Assembly (NCBI GenBank): GCA_044223895.1
Contig: JBGALL010000004.1
Span: 1-50,131 of the forward strand
Direction: 5' to 3'
DNA: 50,131 nt
Source of the DNA: CAKZSU01 sp044223895
Lineage (GTDB): Bacteria; Patescibacteriota; Microgenomatia; UBA10105; UBA927
Under the pieces are notes generated by a model, which ran no database searches, was not told the DNA's origin, and was given only the letters and a program-made list of their open reading frames with translations. Position numbers and translations under genes: made by a program. Shown piece by piece: positions 35,564-43,504 of the stretch. The number at the start of each line of letters is the position of its first letter. Position 1 is the first letter of the stretch.

Positions 35564-36288
35564 ATATCTGTGTGTTTATGATATACCAATTCAACTTTAT
35601 CGATTACAAATCCTGTTTTTTGAAAAAATATATTTGCTGGGATATTCTCACCAGCGGTAACCACTAAAGGATTATAGAATTTATTTTCGCGTAAATACAT
35701 CAATGCTTGTTCAATGAGATATTTTCCTAATTTTTTATTTTGATGCTCCGTAAGAATCCCAACTAAATCGATCTCTCCATGTGTTTGTTTTATTTTGGTT
35801 GTACAAATACCTACGATCTGTTTATTATAGCGAATTACAAAGCTTCGAGAAGCGAATCCCTGAAACAAACTGTTTTTTATCCATTGGATGTATATTTGTT
35901 TACTTTTATCCTGGGGGATTTGACTGTCTTTATAATATCTATTCACTTTGCCGATAATCACTGCTAAATGCTCAATTTCTGTATCAGTTATCGTCTCAGT
36001 AGGAGAAAAAGAAGTTATTTCAAAACCTTTCGCTTCTAGGTTAGGTAAGATTCCCTGATCGCTCTGTGAATATTTATACGTATTTCTTATACTGATGAAA
36101 TGAAATCCTAAGTTTTCTAAGGAGGTTGAATAGTCTGTTAGAGCTGGAATAAATGAACAAACGATCGAGTCTTTTATTGACACCAATAAAGACTTGATTT
36201 CGGTAGGACTATCTCCCTCTTCTAGAGTTAGCTTATAGACATTTTTACCAAGAATAGCCGTATCAAATTCATCTTTAACAAATTTCAT
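35560..36288 (-). CDS. GNAT acetyltransferase, WecD-like
   Basis: A 242-residue protein with a C-terminal GNAT domain: IVGICTTKIKQTHGEIDLVG, then ILTEHQNKKLGKYLIEQAL, where Q-N-K-K-L-G-K is the acetyl-CoA binding loop, and NIPANIFFQKTGF. The N-terminal 110 residues (DEFDTAILGKNVYKL and LGFHFISIRNTYKY) resemble the extra domain of WecD/FdtC-type dTDP-4-amino-sugar acetyltransferases. It would N-acetylate an amino sugar made by the aminotransferase two genes downstream. It overlaps both neighbours by 4 bases. The family is clear; the sugar substrate is inferred from the module. Confidence 0.82.
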   Translation of the reverse strand: MKFVKDEFDTAILGKNVYKLTLEEGDSPTEIKSLLVSIKDSIVCSFIPALTDYSTSLENLGFHFISIRNTYKYSQSDQGILPNLEAKGFEITSFSPTETITDTEIEHLAVIIGKVNRYYKDSQIPQDKSKQIYIQWIKNSLFQGFASRSFVIRYNKQIVGICTTKIKQTHGEIDLVGILTEHQNKKLGKYLIEQALMYLRENKFYNPLVVTAGENIPANIFFQKTGFVIDKVELVYHKHTDI

Positions 36289-37343
36289 AATCCGGAAATT
36301 TTTTTGTCACCACCATAACTTTTTAATTCAGGAACGATACCTATTACGTTTAATCCCATGTAGTACATAATAAGCCAGGCTGTGTATAGGCACAAGGGTA
36401 GATGAATGAGATAGCCTAGATTTTTTCTCGTAATAGATAACCATAGAGCATCACACAACGGAATTATGATTGAATACGCATAGGGAATAAACAAATATTG
36501 CTTAAATTTGTCACTACCTTGTGAAAAACTATTTCTTCCTTTAAATCCTTCATCAGCTTTAGTGTAAATATTATTAACAATTCTTGAGGAAATTTTCCCT
36601 AGATACCGTTTCAAGGTTTGAGACGAATAATGAACCAAAACATCGTTTTTAGTGATGCCAATATGCATTTTTTTGGAAAGTAATAGATTGAAAAAATGTG
36701 GTATTAATCCTGGGTTTTTCTCAATTTCAGGAAAATTTTTTTTCAAAAAATCTAAATTCACAATACTTCCCATTGCAACTAATTCAAAAATAGGTAAATG
36801 ATTAGTAGTTGAAAAATCAAATAGGAGATACTCCTTCGTTTCTTTCACAACTGTGTAGTTTTTTTTCATATCAGGTATAAAAAATCGGAAATCTTTTGAA
36901 AGTTTGTATATAAAAAAAGAAAAAGGATCTCCATATTCATTTATGTAGTTATTCACAACTCCATAGTTACGGGGACTTTTATATCCACTTCCTGTTACAG
37001 CACCAACCGAGGGATTTTTTGTTAATAGATCTATTTTTTTCTTAATACTTTGAATATTTTCAATCACTTCATCACTGTCAAGAAACATGGCATATTTTCC
37101 CTGCGCTTGAAGATACCCTAAATACTTTGCCCAGGCAGGGACCATTTTCGGATTAAAGATAATCTTACAATTGTACTTTTTGGCAATTTCAAGAGTAGTA
37201 TCGGTAGATCCACCATCAATAACCAGTATTTCAACTGTGGACAATGGATAATCCTGTTGAGATACGGATTCCAACACTTTGGGAAGTAATTCACCTGAAT
37301 TTAACGTAGCAATAATGATGGTGAGTACTGGTTTATCTTTCAT
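36285..37343 (-). CDS. Glycosyltransferase family 2 with C-terminal membrane spans
   Basis: A 352-residue GT-A enzyme. It begins PVLTIIIATLNSGELLPKVL and has EILVIDGGSTDTTLEIAKKY with a GGSTD loop, then MFLDSDEVIENI as the metal-binding site. The C-terminal part (about 285-345) has two or three hydrophobic segments, so it is probably anchored to the membrane, in the manner of family 2 enzymes acting on lipid-linked acceptors. It overlaps the acetyltransferase gene by 4 bases and the upstream WecB-like gene by 11, and could transfer the amino sugar made by this module. Confidence 0.87.
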   Translation of the reverse strand: MKDKPVLTIIIATLNSGELLPKVLESVSQQDYPLSTVEILVIDGGSTDTTLEIAKKYNCKIIFNPKMVPAWAKYLGYLQAQGKYAMFLDSDEVIENIQSIKKKIDLLTKNPSVGAVTGSGYKSPRNYGVVNNYINEYGDPFSFFIYKLSKDFRFFIPDMKKNYTVVKETKEYLLFDFSTTNHLPIFELVAMGSIVNLDFLKKNFPEIEKNPGLIPHFFNLLLSKKMHIGITKNDVLVHYSSQTLKRYLGKISSRIVNNIYTKADEGFKGRNSFSQGSDKFKQYLFIPYAYSIIIPLCDALWLSITRKNLGYLIHLPLCLYTAWLIMYYMGLNVIGIVPELKSYGGDKKISGL

Positions 37344-38451
37344 GGGGAAAGAGGTAATCGGTAATAATAGTAGATGGAGTTTTACTTATTTTCACAGTAG
37401 AGCGTTTATAGTCTTGATAGTGTTTTAGGAATTTTGAAATAACTTCTGGATTATTTTTACTTAAAATAACATTTTCACCAAGTCCCTCAACACGCTCAGT
37501 ATAATTTCGTAACAATAAACAAGGTTTACCCATATAATACATTTCTTCCTGATTACTTCCTCCATCGGTAATCATAAACTCTGAGTGTTCTAGTAAATGC
37601 ATAAAATCACCATATGGTAATCGCGAAATACGCTTAATATTACCAGTTATTTTCTGAGGAACTACTGCAGACATAACTTTTATAAAATTTGCTGATAGAT
37701 CATGAACCATAAAGACACATTCCAAATCCTGACTTACAGCCTGTAAGACACGTTGTAAAATTTCGGCGGTTTCCTTCTTTTTAAAAAGTACGTGTTCCTG
37801 TCGATGGATTACTAATACAAAATATTTTTTGTTTTGTCTGGTTAATTCCCTTAATAACGAATGAGTACTTTTTACTTTCATAGCAGACCAGAATGTTTCT
37901 ATGAGTGTGTTTTGAAAGGTATTTACTTTCTCTCCATGTTTAGAGGTTAAATTATTAACAGCCCATTCGTTTGGACAGAAATGGATATCAGCCATACGAG
38001 AGATAAGATACCTACTAATTTCTTCTGGAAATGGTTCGAAAAAATGAAATGAACGCAAACCTGATTCTATATGCACCAGCTTTAAGCCGTACACTCTAGC
38101 AACTAAAGAACCCATAAGTGAAGATATCGTATCTCCGTGGACAATAAATAATGAATTGGATTTATTTAATTTTTTAAAGATAGTTTTCATCCCTATGAGC
38201 AAAGAAAAAAATGTTCGGATCGACCACACTATGAAGGAAAACATTGATGATTCTTTACTTTTGGGCGTTATCGCATAGAGAATTTCTGCATCCCCTATTT
38301 CCTGAGCAAATTCTTCAAATCGTATATCATTTTGACCGGAAGCAATAATAGTAAATTTTATATTTCTTTTTCGAAATTCATTAATTACTGGGGTAAGTTT
38401 TATTAATTCTGCTGTGGTACCGATAAAAAAATAAATTAGTTGTTTTGTCAT
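37333..38451 (-). CDS. UDP-N-acetylglucosamine 2-epimerase (WecB/NeuC-like)
   Basis: A GT-B fold enzyme of 372 residues that would convert UDP-GlcNAc to UDP-ManNAc, or hydrolyse it in the NeuC subgroup. Motifs are FFIGTTAELIKLTPVINEF, FIVHGDTISSLMGSLVARVY, LVHIESGLRSF, PFPEEISRYLISRMADIHF, FVLVIHRQEHV and MITDGGSNQEEMYYMGKPCL. The catalytic Asp, Glu and His positions look kept. Two differences from the family consensus stand out: GTTAE instead of GTRPE, and TDGGSNQEE instead of TDSGGIQEE. These may alter substrate binding, so the precise reaction is open. It appears to be the first gene of its run, with a candidate promoter in the gap before it. Confidence 0.82.
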   Translation of the reverse strand: MTKQLIYFFIGTTAELIKLTPVINEFRKRNIKFTIIASGQNDIRFEEFAQEIGDAEILYAITPKSKESSMFSFIVWSIRTFFSLLIGMKTIFKKLNKSNSLFIVHGDTISSLMGSLVARVYGLKLVHIESGLRSFHFFEPFPEEISRYLISRMADIHFCPNEWAVNNLTSKHGEKVNTFQNTLIETFWSAMKVKSTHSLLRELTRQNKKYFVLVIHRQEHVLFKKKETAEILQRVLQAVSQDLECVFMVHDLSANFIKVMSAVVPQKITGNIKRISRLPYGDFMHLLEHSEFMITDGGSNQEEMYYMGKPCLLLRNYTERVEGLGENVILSKNNPEVISKFLKHYQDYKRSTVKISKTPSTIITDYLFPHER

Positions 38452-38477
38452 ACAAACTTTTGAATAATTTCCAACCT

Positions 38478-38507
38478 ACTATATCAAAAATTTTATGAAT
38501 TCGTTAA
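38478..38507 (-). promoter_or_regulatory. Candidate promoter before the WecB-like gene
   Basis: In the 96-base gap the minus strand carries TGATATAGT, an extended -10 with TATAGT (38478-38483), 18 bases after a poor -35, TTAACG (38502-38507). The same T-G-A-TAYAVT shape is seen at 21626. Transcription would begin about 20 bases before the ATG at 38451. No terminator-like hairpin is seen for the upstream gene, so readthrough is also possible. Confidence 0.35.
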
Positions 38508-38547
38508 CAATTCAAAATGAATGACTTTATAATTTATGCCAGGTAAA

Positions 38548-39390
38548 TTACTGATCTGATTGAGCAATAATTGCTTGTCGATCAGAGGAAGGATATATAT
38601 ACGTATTATACTGTTTGTGTTTAAAATTATGCATTACATAGATCATATCCGACCAAGTCGATTTAATTGCTCGTTTATGGAACATTCCGTGTATCTTAGC
38701 AATTTTTTTATTTGGATGTGTTTTGTTAAATTCGCTAATTGCTAATAACTCACCAACATATTCACAAAGAATTTCTTCATCAGTTCCTATAATATCGTCT
38801 AAATAACAAAAAATTCTTGGTAACATGTTTGCATCTTTCGTATCGAACAATTTCAATACTGATTTTGCTGAAGAATAATAATCAGTATCAATAGCTACAA
38901 ATCCAATTGGTGCAACTGATGTTTTGATAAATGATGGAACCGTTTTCTTAACATCACCTATTACTAAGGTTGTCGTATGCAATAATCTTTTTTTTAGAGC
39001 TTCAACATCCATTGAAAAAAATCCTTTTTGCCATATATAAGGCAGATCCCTATAATCTGCTGGTTCAGGTAAACCTATAGCTATATCAAAACCGTATATA
39101 TCTATCATCACACCAGTCAGCTTCGTAATTTCTATAGATAATTGTTCTAATATTATTAACCCTATACCTCCAGCCACACCAAATTCGTATGCTGAAATCC
39201 TTGATATTCCTAACGCTTTCGCCTCTAAAGCTGCTTGATATAACCCGTAGGCATAATACGGTCTTTCTATACCATCGACATCCATCCTAAATGAAAATAG
39301 CCATGATAATGGCAATTTTCGAAGAAGAAGAACCCCCAATAAAATTGGATTTAAAAGTACGCGGAGTACGAGTGTTTTATGATATTTCAT
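38548..39390 (-). CDS. TylF/MycF-like methyltransferase-related protein
   Basis: A 280-residue protein. AYEFGVAGGIGLIILEQL (about residues 67-84) fits the SAM motif of TylF-type O-methyltransferases, followed by IDIYGFDIAIGLPEPADYRD, which matches the D-x-F-x-G-L-P block. IGFVAIDTDYYSSAKSVLKL with D-T-D-Y-Y matches the metal-binding D-x-D-x-Y block, and FCYLDDIIGTDEE the following D-D. Macrocin O-methyltransferases of this type methylate sugar hydroxyls with Mg2+. Its N-terminus has a hydrophobic patch (about 9-33), unusual for the family. It overlaps the acyltransferase gene by 4 bases. A sugar O-methyl decoration is the likely role. Confidence 0.72.
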   Translation of the reverse strand: MKYHKTLVLRVLLNPILLGVLLLRKLPLSWLFSFRMDVDGIERPYYAYGLYQAALEAKALGISRISAYEFGVAGGIGLIILEQLSIEITKLTGVMIDIYGFDIAIGLPEPADYRDLPYIWQKGFFSMDVEALKKRLLHTTTLVIGDVKKTVPSFIKTSVAPIGFVAIDTDYYSSAKSVLKLFDTKDANMLPRIFCYLDDIIGTDEEILCEYVGELLAISEFNKTHPNKKIAKIHGMFHKRAIKSTWSDMIYVMHNFKHKQYNTYIYPSSDRQAIIAQSDQ

Positions 39391-39881
39391 ATCGATAATT
39401 TCTTAATTACTTTGGCAGGATTTCCTGCTATAACGACATTTTTAGGAAATGATTTAGTGACAACACTTCCAGCTCCAACTACACAATTATCACCGAGTGT
39501 TACTCCTGGCAGAATGATTGTTCGAGAGGCGATCCATACATTTTTTCCGATACTTACGGGTTTGGCAATAATTGTATTTCTGTTCAACAGATCGTGCTGG
39601 GCGGTAATAATCATACAATCTTTTGAAAAGCCACTGCCTTCTCCAATAGAAATTTTTTCGTAATCTAATAGGAAAACGTTACTAAAAGAAACATCTTTTG
39701 CCAAGATATTTGTACCATAAAAAAAACGAAATCCCGGTTCTATTGAACAGTTTATACACTTTTTTAAACTAAAGTGAAATAAGAAGAATTTGATTGGAGG
39801 GATAATACAAATCACCGGAAAAAGTAATAAAAGATATGACCAAATACTTTTTGAAGGTATCCCCTGGCTATATTCGATCAT
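39387..39881 (-). CDS. Membrane-anchored LbH acyltransferase
   Basis: A 164-residue hexapeptide-repeat protein. A hydrophobic segment (about 13-38) precedes the left-handed beta-helix, which includes KISIGEGSGFSKDCMIITAQ, H-D-L-L (catalytic-type His), IGKNVWIASRTIILPGVTLG, then DNCVVGAGSVVTKSFPKNVV and AGNPAKVIKK at the end. It resembles WbbJ/maltose acetyltransferase family members and probably O-acetylates a sugar at the membrane. Both ends overlap neighbours by 4 bases, so it is part of a coupled run with the TylF-like and STELLO-like genes. Confidence 0.88.
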   Translation of the reverse strand: MIEYSQGIPSKSIWSYLLLLFPVICIIPPIKFFLFHFSLKKCINCSIEPGFRFFYGTNILAKDVSFSNVFLLDYEKISIGEGSGFSKDCMIITAQHDLLNRNTIIAKPVSIGKNVWIASRTIILPGVTLGDNCVVGAGSVVTKSFPKNVVIAGNPAKVIKKLSI

Positions 39882-40807
39882 ATCTTAAAACTCTTCCGAT
39901 ACAGATCGTAAAATCTTTTTGTTCTATCAGGGAGAACATCTTCGAAAGAATCTAAATTATTAATAAGTCGAAAGGTGTCTCTGTATCCAATAATTTCATG
40001 TTCAAGATTAGTTATTAAATCTTGCTTATTCCTGTCTTGATAGACTGTTGCAGGACTATAAATTACACTGTCTGGGAAATATTTTTGAAGGATATACGCG
40101 GCCCATATATCGTCTAACCTTCCAATAAATGGCAACATTGCATAATAAGGCAATACTTTTCGAGATAGGAAGGTATTTTGAGAATTAAAAGGTGAAATAT
40201 TTATAGAACAATACGGTTCAGTTATATCCTGATAGCGAACAATAGGTTTATGGGTTAACCGAGCAATAGCATCAATATCTGGATCTCCATCCCAAAGATC
40301 AGATTGTACCAAAACTTTTCTTTGTATTTTTCCTTTATAAACTACATCCCTCCGTGATTGCAATAATTCTATTGGATATCCTCTATGCCACAAATAATTG
40401 TCTTTGGTAACTGACAATGGATCAAAGACTCCATTTATAGATTCGTAAGCGTGGATATTAACAGTTTTATCTATATACACATTTTCACCCCAGGTTTGGT
40501 AAGGAACATTATCATCATCGACGGTTGCCATAATATCTGCACCCTGGTCATAGGAATATATAAAGCCAATATTTCTGCGTTCGATAGTTTTCCAGCCAAT
40601 CTCATCACTCAGCTTTTTATATTGTTTTTCTTGATCCTCTGGAGCAAGATAGATAACGTTTTTATACTTTTTTTCTAGAGCTTTATATTCATCATGAGGA
40701 GTTTTAAGATCACCCACAATCACAAATTTCCAATCCTTTTTCTCACAGAATAATAAGGTTGCCCTAGTAGGAGAATTTATTGTAGTGGTGACAATATATT
40801 TATTCAT
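39878..40807 (-). CDS. STELLO-type glycosyltransferase (DUF288)
   Basis: A 309-residue soluble protein. IVTTTINSPTRATLLFCEKK and WKFVIVGDLKTPHDEYK are the hallmark beginning of the STELLO/DUF288 family. YLAPEDQEKQYKKLSDEIGW, ERRNIGFIYSYDQGADIMAT and VDDDNVPY (metal-binding D-D-D) follow. The second half (GDPDIDAIARLTHKP, FNSQNTFLSRKVLPYYAMLP, GRLDDIWAAYIL) also fits. Plant STELLO proteins sit with cellulose synthases, and animal/nematode relatives are uncharacterised; bacterial members have no known substrate to my knowledge. It lies 1 base after the CgeB-like gene and is coupled to the acyltransferase gene by 4 bases. Confidence 0.85.
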   Translation of the reverse strand: MNKYIVTTTINSPTRATLLFCEKKDWKFVIVGDLKTPHDEYKALEKKYKNVIYLAPEDQEKQYKKLSDEIGWKTIERRNIGFIYSYDQGADIMATVDDDNVPYQTWGENVYIDKTVNIHAYESINGVFDPLSVTKDNYLWHRGYPIELLQSRRDVVYKGKIQRKVLVQSDLWDGDPDIDAIARLTHKPIVRYQDITEPYCSINISPFNSQNTFLSRKVLPYYAMLPFIGRLDDIWAAYILQKYFPDSVIYSPATVYQDRNKQDLITNLEHEIIGYRDTFRLINNLDSFEDVLPDRTKRFYDLYRKSFKI

Positions 40808-40808
40808 G

Positions 40809-41768
40809 CTATATTCTTTTCAAATATTTATTTACAAAAGCTTTAACTGTATATTCTTTGATAGCTCGGTTATACGCTCGTTCAGCAATTCTCTCATATT
40901 TTGAATAATTAGCCAAAATATGTTGAATTGATTCTTGTAATTTTCCTGGTTCATAGTATACAAACTCTTTATCGGGAACAAAATAATTTTCAATGACGTT
41001 GAAATCATCTCGCCGACATAGGATAAGTGATTTTGTCATTGCAGCTTCAAAAACCCGAGATTTTAGTTGGGGTATATAAATTTGCTTTGTAAACACCTCC
41101 CAAAACCTCCAGGGTGGAGGGATTTGTTTAAAAGCTTGATTTTCTCTAAACGAAGGACTTAACCAAACGTTTACAATTCTATGAAAGTACGGCTTGTACA
41201 TTATATTGTGTACAAGCGTTATCTTACTCTTCGCATACAGTTTCATTTTTTCTTCATAGGAAACTGATCGATAATTTACGATAGGATGGTCTGAATTTGA
41301 AATAACTGCATAATTGAATTTTTGAAGTTGTAAGAGTTCTCCTAATAATTCTTTCGAGATTATATGCCCAGAATAGATTACATCAATAGTTTTTGTCGTT
41401 TTTTTGGGTATATATTTTTCGTGCACGGGGAAGAAGATTGGTACTCGTTTACTAGTTTGATATTTTTTGTTTAAAGCATCTGCTGTGTAGGGGCAAATTG
41501 TAAATATTTTAAAGAATTGTTTGTCATATAACTCTGGATAATCACCAACAAAGTATTTATTTGGTTCTTCAAATTCCAAATGAATAATTTTTTTAGTTTT
41601 AATTCTTTTTAATTCTTCATCAGATAAACCATATTCATCCCACTGTGTATGTTTAACGAACCCTCCTTGAATGAGATAAAAATCTCCACATTCTGCTGCA
41701 TAATCGTCAAAATGAAGATAGCGGGTAGGACATTGAGCATATCCATTTACTCGGTGAATTATTTTCAT
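40809..41768 (-). CDS. CgeB/YkvP-like glycosyltransferase (GT-B)
   Basis: About 319 residues. The C-terminal part, LKSRVFEAAMTKSLILCRRD, then EFVYYEPGKLQESIQHILAN and ERAYNRAIKEYTVKAFVN, is the pattern of the glycosyltransferase domain seen in spore protein CgeB and relatives. The N-terminal part is less typical: NGYAQCPTRYLHFDDYAAEC and HLEFEEPNKYFVGDYPELYD. A longer frame begins at 41915 but its first 49 residues lie inside the DUF268 gene and look unlike the family, so I use MKIIHRVNG. The gap to the upstream gene is then 16 bases. It probably transfers a sugar in the cytoplasm; the substrate is unknown. Confidence 0.8.
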   Translation of the reverse strand: MKIIHRVNGYAQCPTRYLHFDDYAAECGDFYLIQGGFVKHTQWDEYGLSDEELKRIKTKKIIHLEFEEPNKYFVGDYPELYDKQFFKIFTICPYTADALNKKYQTSKRVPIFFPVHEKYIPKKTTKTIDVIYSGHIISKELLGELLQLQKFNYAVISNSDHPIVNYRSVSYEEKMKLYAKSKITLVHNIMYKPYFHRIVNVWLSPSFRENQAFKQIPPPWRFWEVFTKQIYIPQLKSRVFEAAMTKSLILCRRDDFNVIENYFVPDKEFVYYEPGKLQESIQHILANYSKYERIAERAYNRAIKEYTVKAFVNKYLKRI

Positions 41769-41784
41769 AAAATAGTACTGTAGT

Positions 41785-42567
41785 TTATTTTCTAGGTTTT
41801 TGAAACATGTACATTCCACAACTATAAGTTGCAGCAGCATATCTTTCCGGTTTAGTATCTTCGATAAACTCTCCTGAATCGGTAACAACTGAGAAAGTTT
41901 TAAGTTGTAGGTCACTACAATACTCTGTGATATCTAGCGGATTATGAATTCGATGTGCGTTAAAGCATATCCTAGGCTTGCCAATAGGTAATGAGAGATA
42001 TAATGTTCCTCCTGGTTTCAATACCCTAGATAATTCTTTACAGGCAAGTATCGTCCCATCAGGATTGATACTGTCTCCATACCTCCCCAATCCAATATGT
42101 TCAACAACGTGAAGTGAAGAAACTGACAGTAAAGAATTATTTAAATATGGCAGGTGTAAGATATCACCACGTACAACACTCAAATTTTTTAGATGAGTAT
42201 TAATAGGTCTGATATCGACAAATTCAGATTTAGTTATTAACGATATATAACCACTTAGTTCATATTTAGAGCCTACGTCTATGTGTTTAGTGGGTTTGTT
42301 TTTTAATAAATGTTTCAATAACCAAATACCTTGGAAAAAATAATGCGCATCAAACGGTGTTATAGACAACCTATCTGAGAATATTGGGTATAAATTTTGT
42401 ATTTTTATCGATGATTCTGGCTGTTTACGTTTATAGCTGAGTATATCTTTAAGAAATCGAGGATACCCCACAACTCCAGAATATGTGTGAATAGGATCAA
42501 TGATCGGTGAGACTAATCGATAGAACAGGTAGGCTGAATCTTTTATTTTGGAGTTAAAAGATTTCAT
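41785..42567 (-). CDS. DUF268 family protein (methyltransferase-like fold)
   Basis: A 260-residue protein. The DUF268 signature is the segment HVVEHIGLGRYGDSINPDG (about residues 154-172) with LSRVLKPGGTLYLSLPIG and the tail ERYAAATYSCGMYMFQK. The middle resembles a class I methyltransferase: KHIDVGSKYELSGYISLI, VDIRPI, VVRGDILHLPYLNNSL, where motif I is reduced to D-V-G-S. Whether it methylates anything is unknown. In other bacteria DUF268 genes occur among glycan biosynthesis genes. The start overlaps the GDP-fucose synthase gene by 4 bases. Confidence 0.82.
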   Translation of the reverse strand: MKSFNSKIKDSAYLFYRLVSPIIDPIHTYSGVVGYPRFLKDILSYKRKQPESSIKIQNLYPIFSDRLSITPFDAHYFFQGIWLLKHLLKNKPTKHIDVGSKYELSGYISLITKSEFVDIRPINTHLKNLSVVRGDILHLPYLNNSLLSVSSLHVVEHIGLGRYGDSINPDGTILACKELSRVLKPGGTLYLSLPIGKPRICFNAHRIHNPLDITEYCSDLQLKTFSVVTDSGEFIEDTKPERYAAATYSCGMYMFQKPRK

Positions 42568-43502
42568 AGTCCCTGATAATTATTCATAAACCAATGATAT
42601 TGTTTTTTAATCCCTTCTTCTAAGGTTATCTGAGGTCTCCATCCCAAGCTAAATAATTTAGACACGTTCAGTTTTTTTCTTGGCATACCGTTAGGTTTAG
42701 AACTGTCCCAGCGGATAGAGCCTTTAAAACCAATGATCTTTTTAACTTTATTTGCTAATGATTTTATCGTCAGATCGGTACCACAGCCTATGTTTATTAT
42801 GTCTGATGAATTGTATTCACGCATTAAAAAAATACACGCTTCAGCCAAATCATCTACATAAAGAAATTCTCTTTTTGCACTACCGTCACCCCAAAGAATA
42901 ACTTCTTTTGATTTACTGTTTTTAGCTTCATGAAACTTCCTGATGAGTGCAGGTAAAACATGCGAGGTATTTAAATCAAAATTATCGTTAGGACCATAGA
43001 GATTTGTTGGCATCGCTGATATGAAATTTGTCTTGTATTGTTCATTAAATGATTGACACATCTTTATACCGGCTATTTTTGCCACTGCATAGGCATCATT
43101 TGTTGGTTCGAGGGGGCCTGTCATAAAATAATCTTCTTTAATGGGTTGTTTAGATAATCGTGGATAGATACAAGAGCTTCCTAAAAATAATAATTTTTTA
43201 GTTTTATATTTCCAGGCATTATAAATAACATTTGTCTGGATCTGGAGGTTATCGTAGATAAAATCTGCTTTATAAGAATTGTTCGCAACAATTCCCCCTA
43301 CTTTTGCAGCTGCTAAAAATACATATTCGGGTTTGTATTTTTCAAAGAAAGCTTGAACTGATTGTTTATTTAACAAGTCAACTTCTGCTCGGGTTTTTAC
43401 AATCAAATTGGTAAATTTATTTTGTTGCAATTGTCTAACTATAGCTGTACCTACGAGACCACTTTGTCCTCCAGCTATATAAATTGATGAATTTTTTTTC
43501 AT
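42564..43502 (-). CDS. fcl: GDP-L-fucose synthase
   Basis: The bifunctional epimerase/reductase that converts GDP-4-keto-6-deoxymannose to GDP-L-fucose with NADPH. The 312-residue protein has IAGGQSGLVGTAIVRQL, VFLAAAKVGGIVANN, YDNLQIQTNVIYNAW, LFLGSSCIYPRLSKQPIKED (Ser and Cys of the active site), NDAYAVAKIAG (Y-x3-K) and TNLYGPNDNFDLNTSHVLPA (active-site His). EFLYVDDLAEACIFLM completes the fold. These motifs are close to E. coli WcaG. Its substrate requires GDP-mannose 4,6-dehydratase, which is not in the window. It is followed after 2 bases by the unknown 261-residue gene upstream. Confidence 0.94.
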   Translation of the reverse strand: MKKNSSIYIAGGQSGLVGTAIVRQLQQNKFTNLIVKTRAEVDLLNKQSVQAFFEKYKPEYVFLAAAKVGGIVANNSYKADFIYDNLQIQTNVIYNAWKYKTKKLLFLGSSCIYPRLSKQPIKEDYFMTGPLEPTNDAYAVAKIAGIKMCQSFNEQYKTNFISAMPTNLYGPNDNFDLNTSHVLPALIRKFHEAKNSKSKEVILWGDGSAKREFLYVDDLAEACIFLMREYNSSDIINIGCGTDLTIKSLANKVKKIIGFKGSIRWDSSKPNGMPRKKLNVSKLFSLGWRPQITLEEGIKKQYHWFMNNYQGL

Positions 43503-43504
43503 AG

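Noticed and set aside
41769..41915. Longer start for the CgeB-like gene at 41915
   Set aside because: The added 49 residues lie inside the DUF268 gene and do not resemble the family; the ATG at 41768 gives tight, non-overlapping packing.
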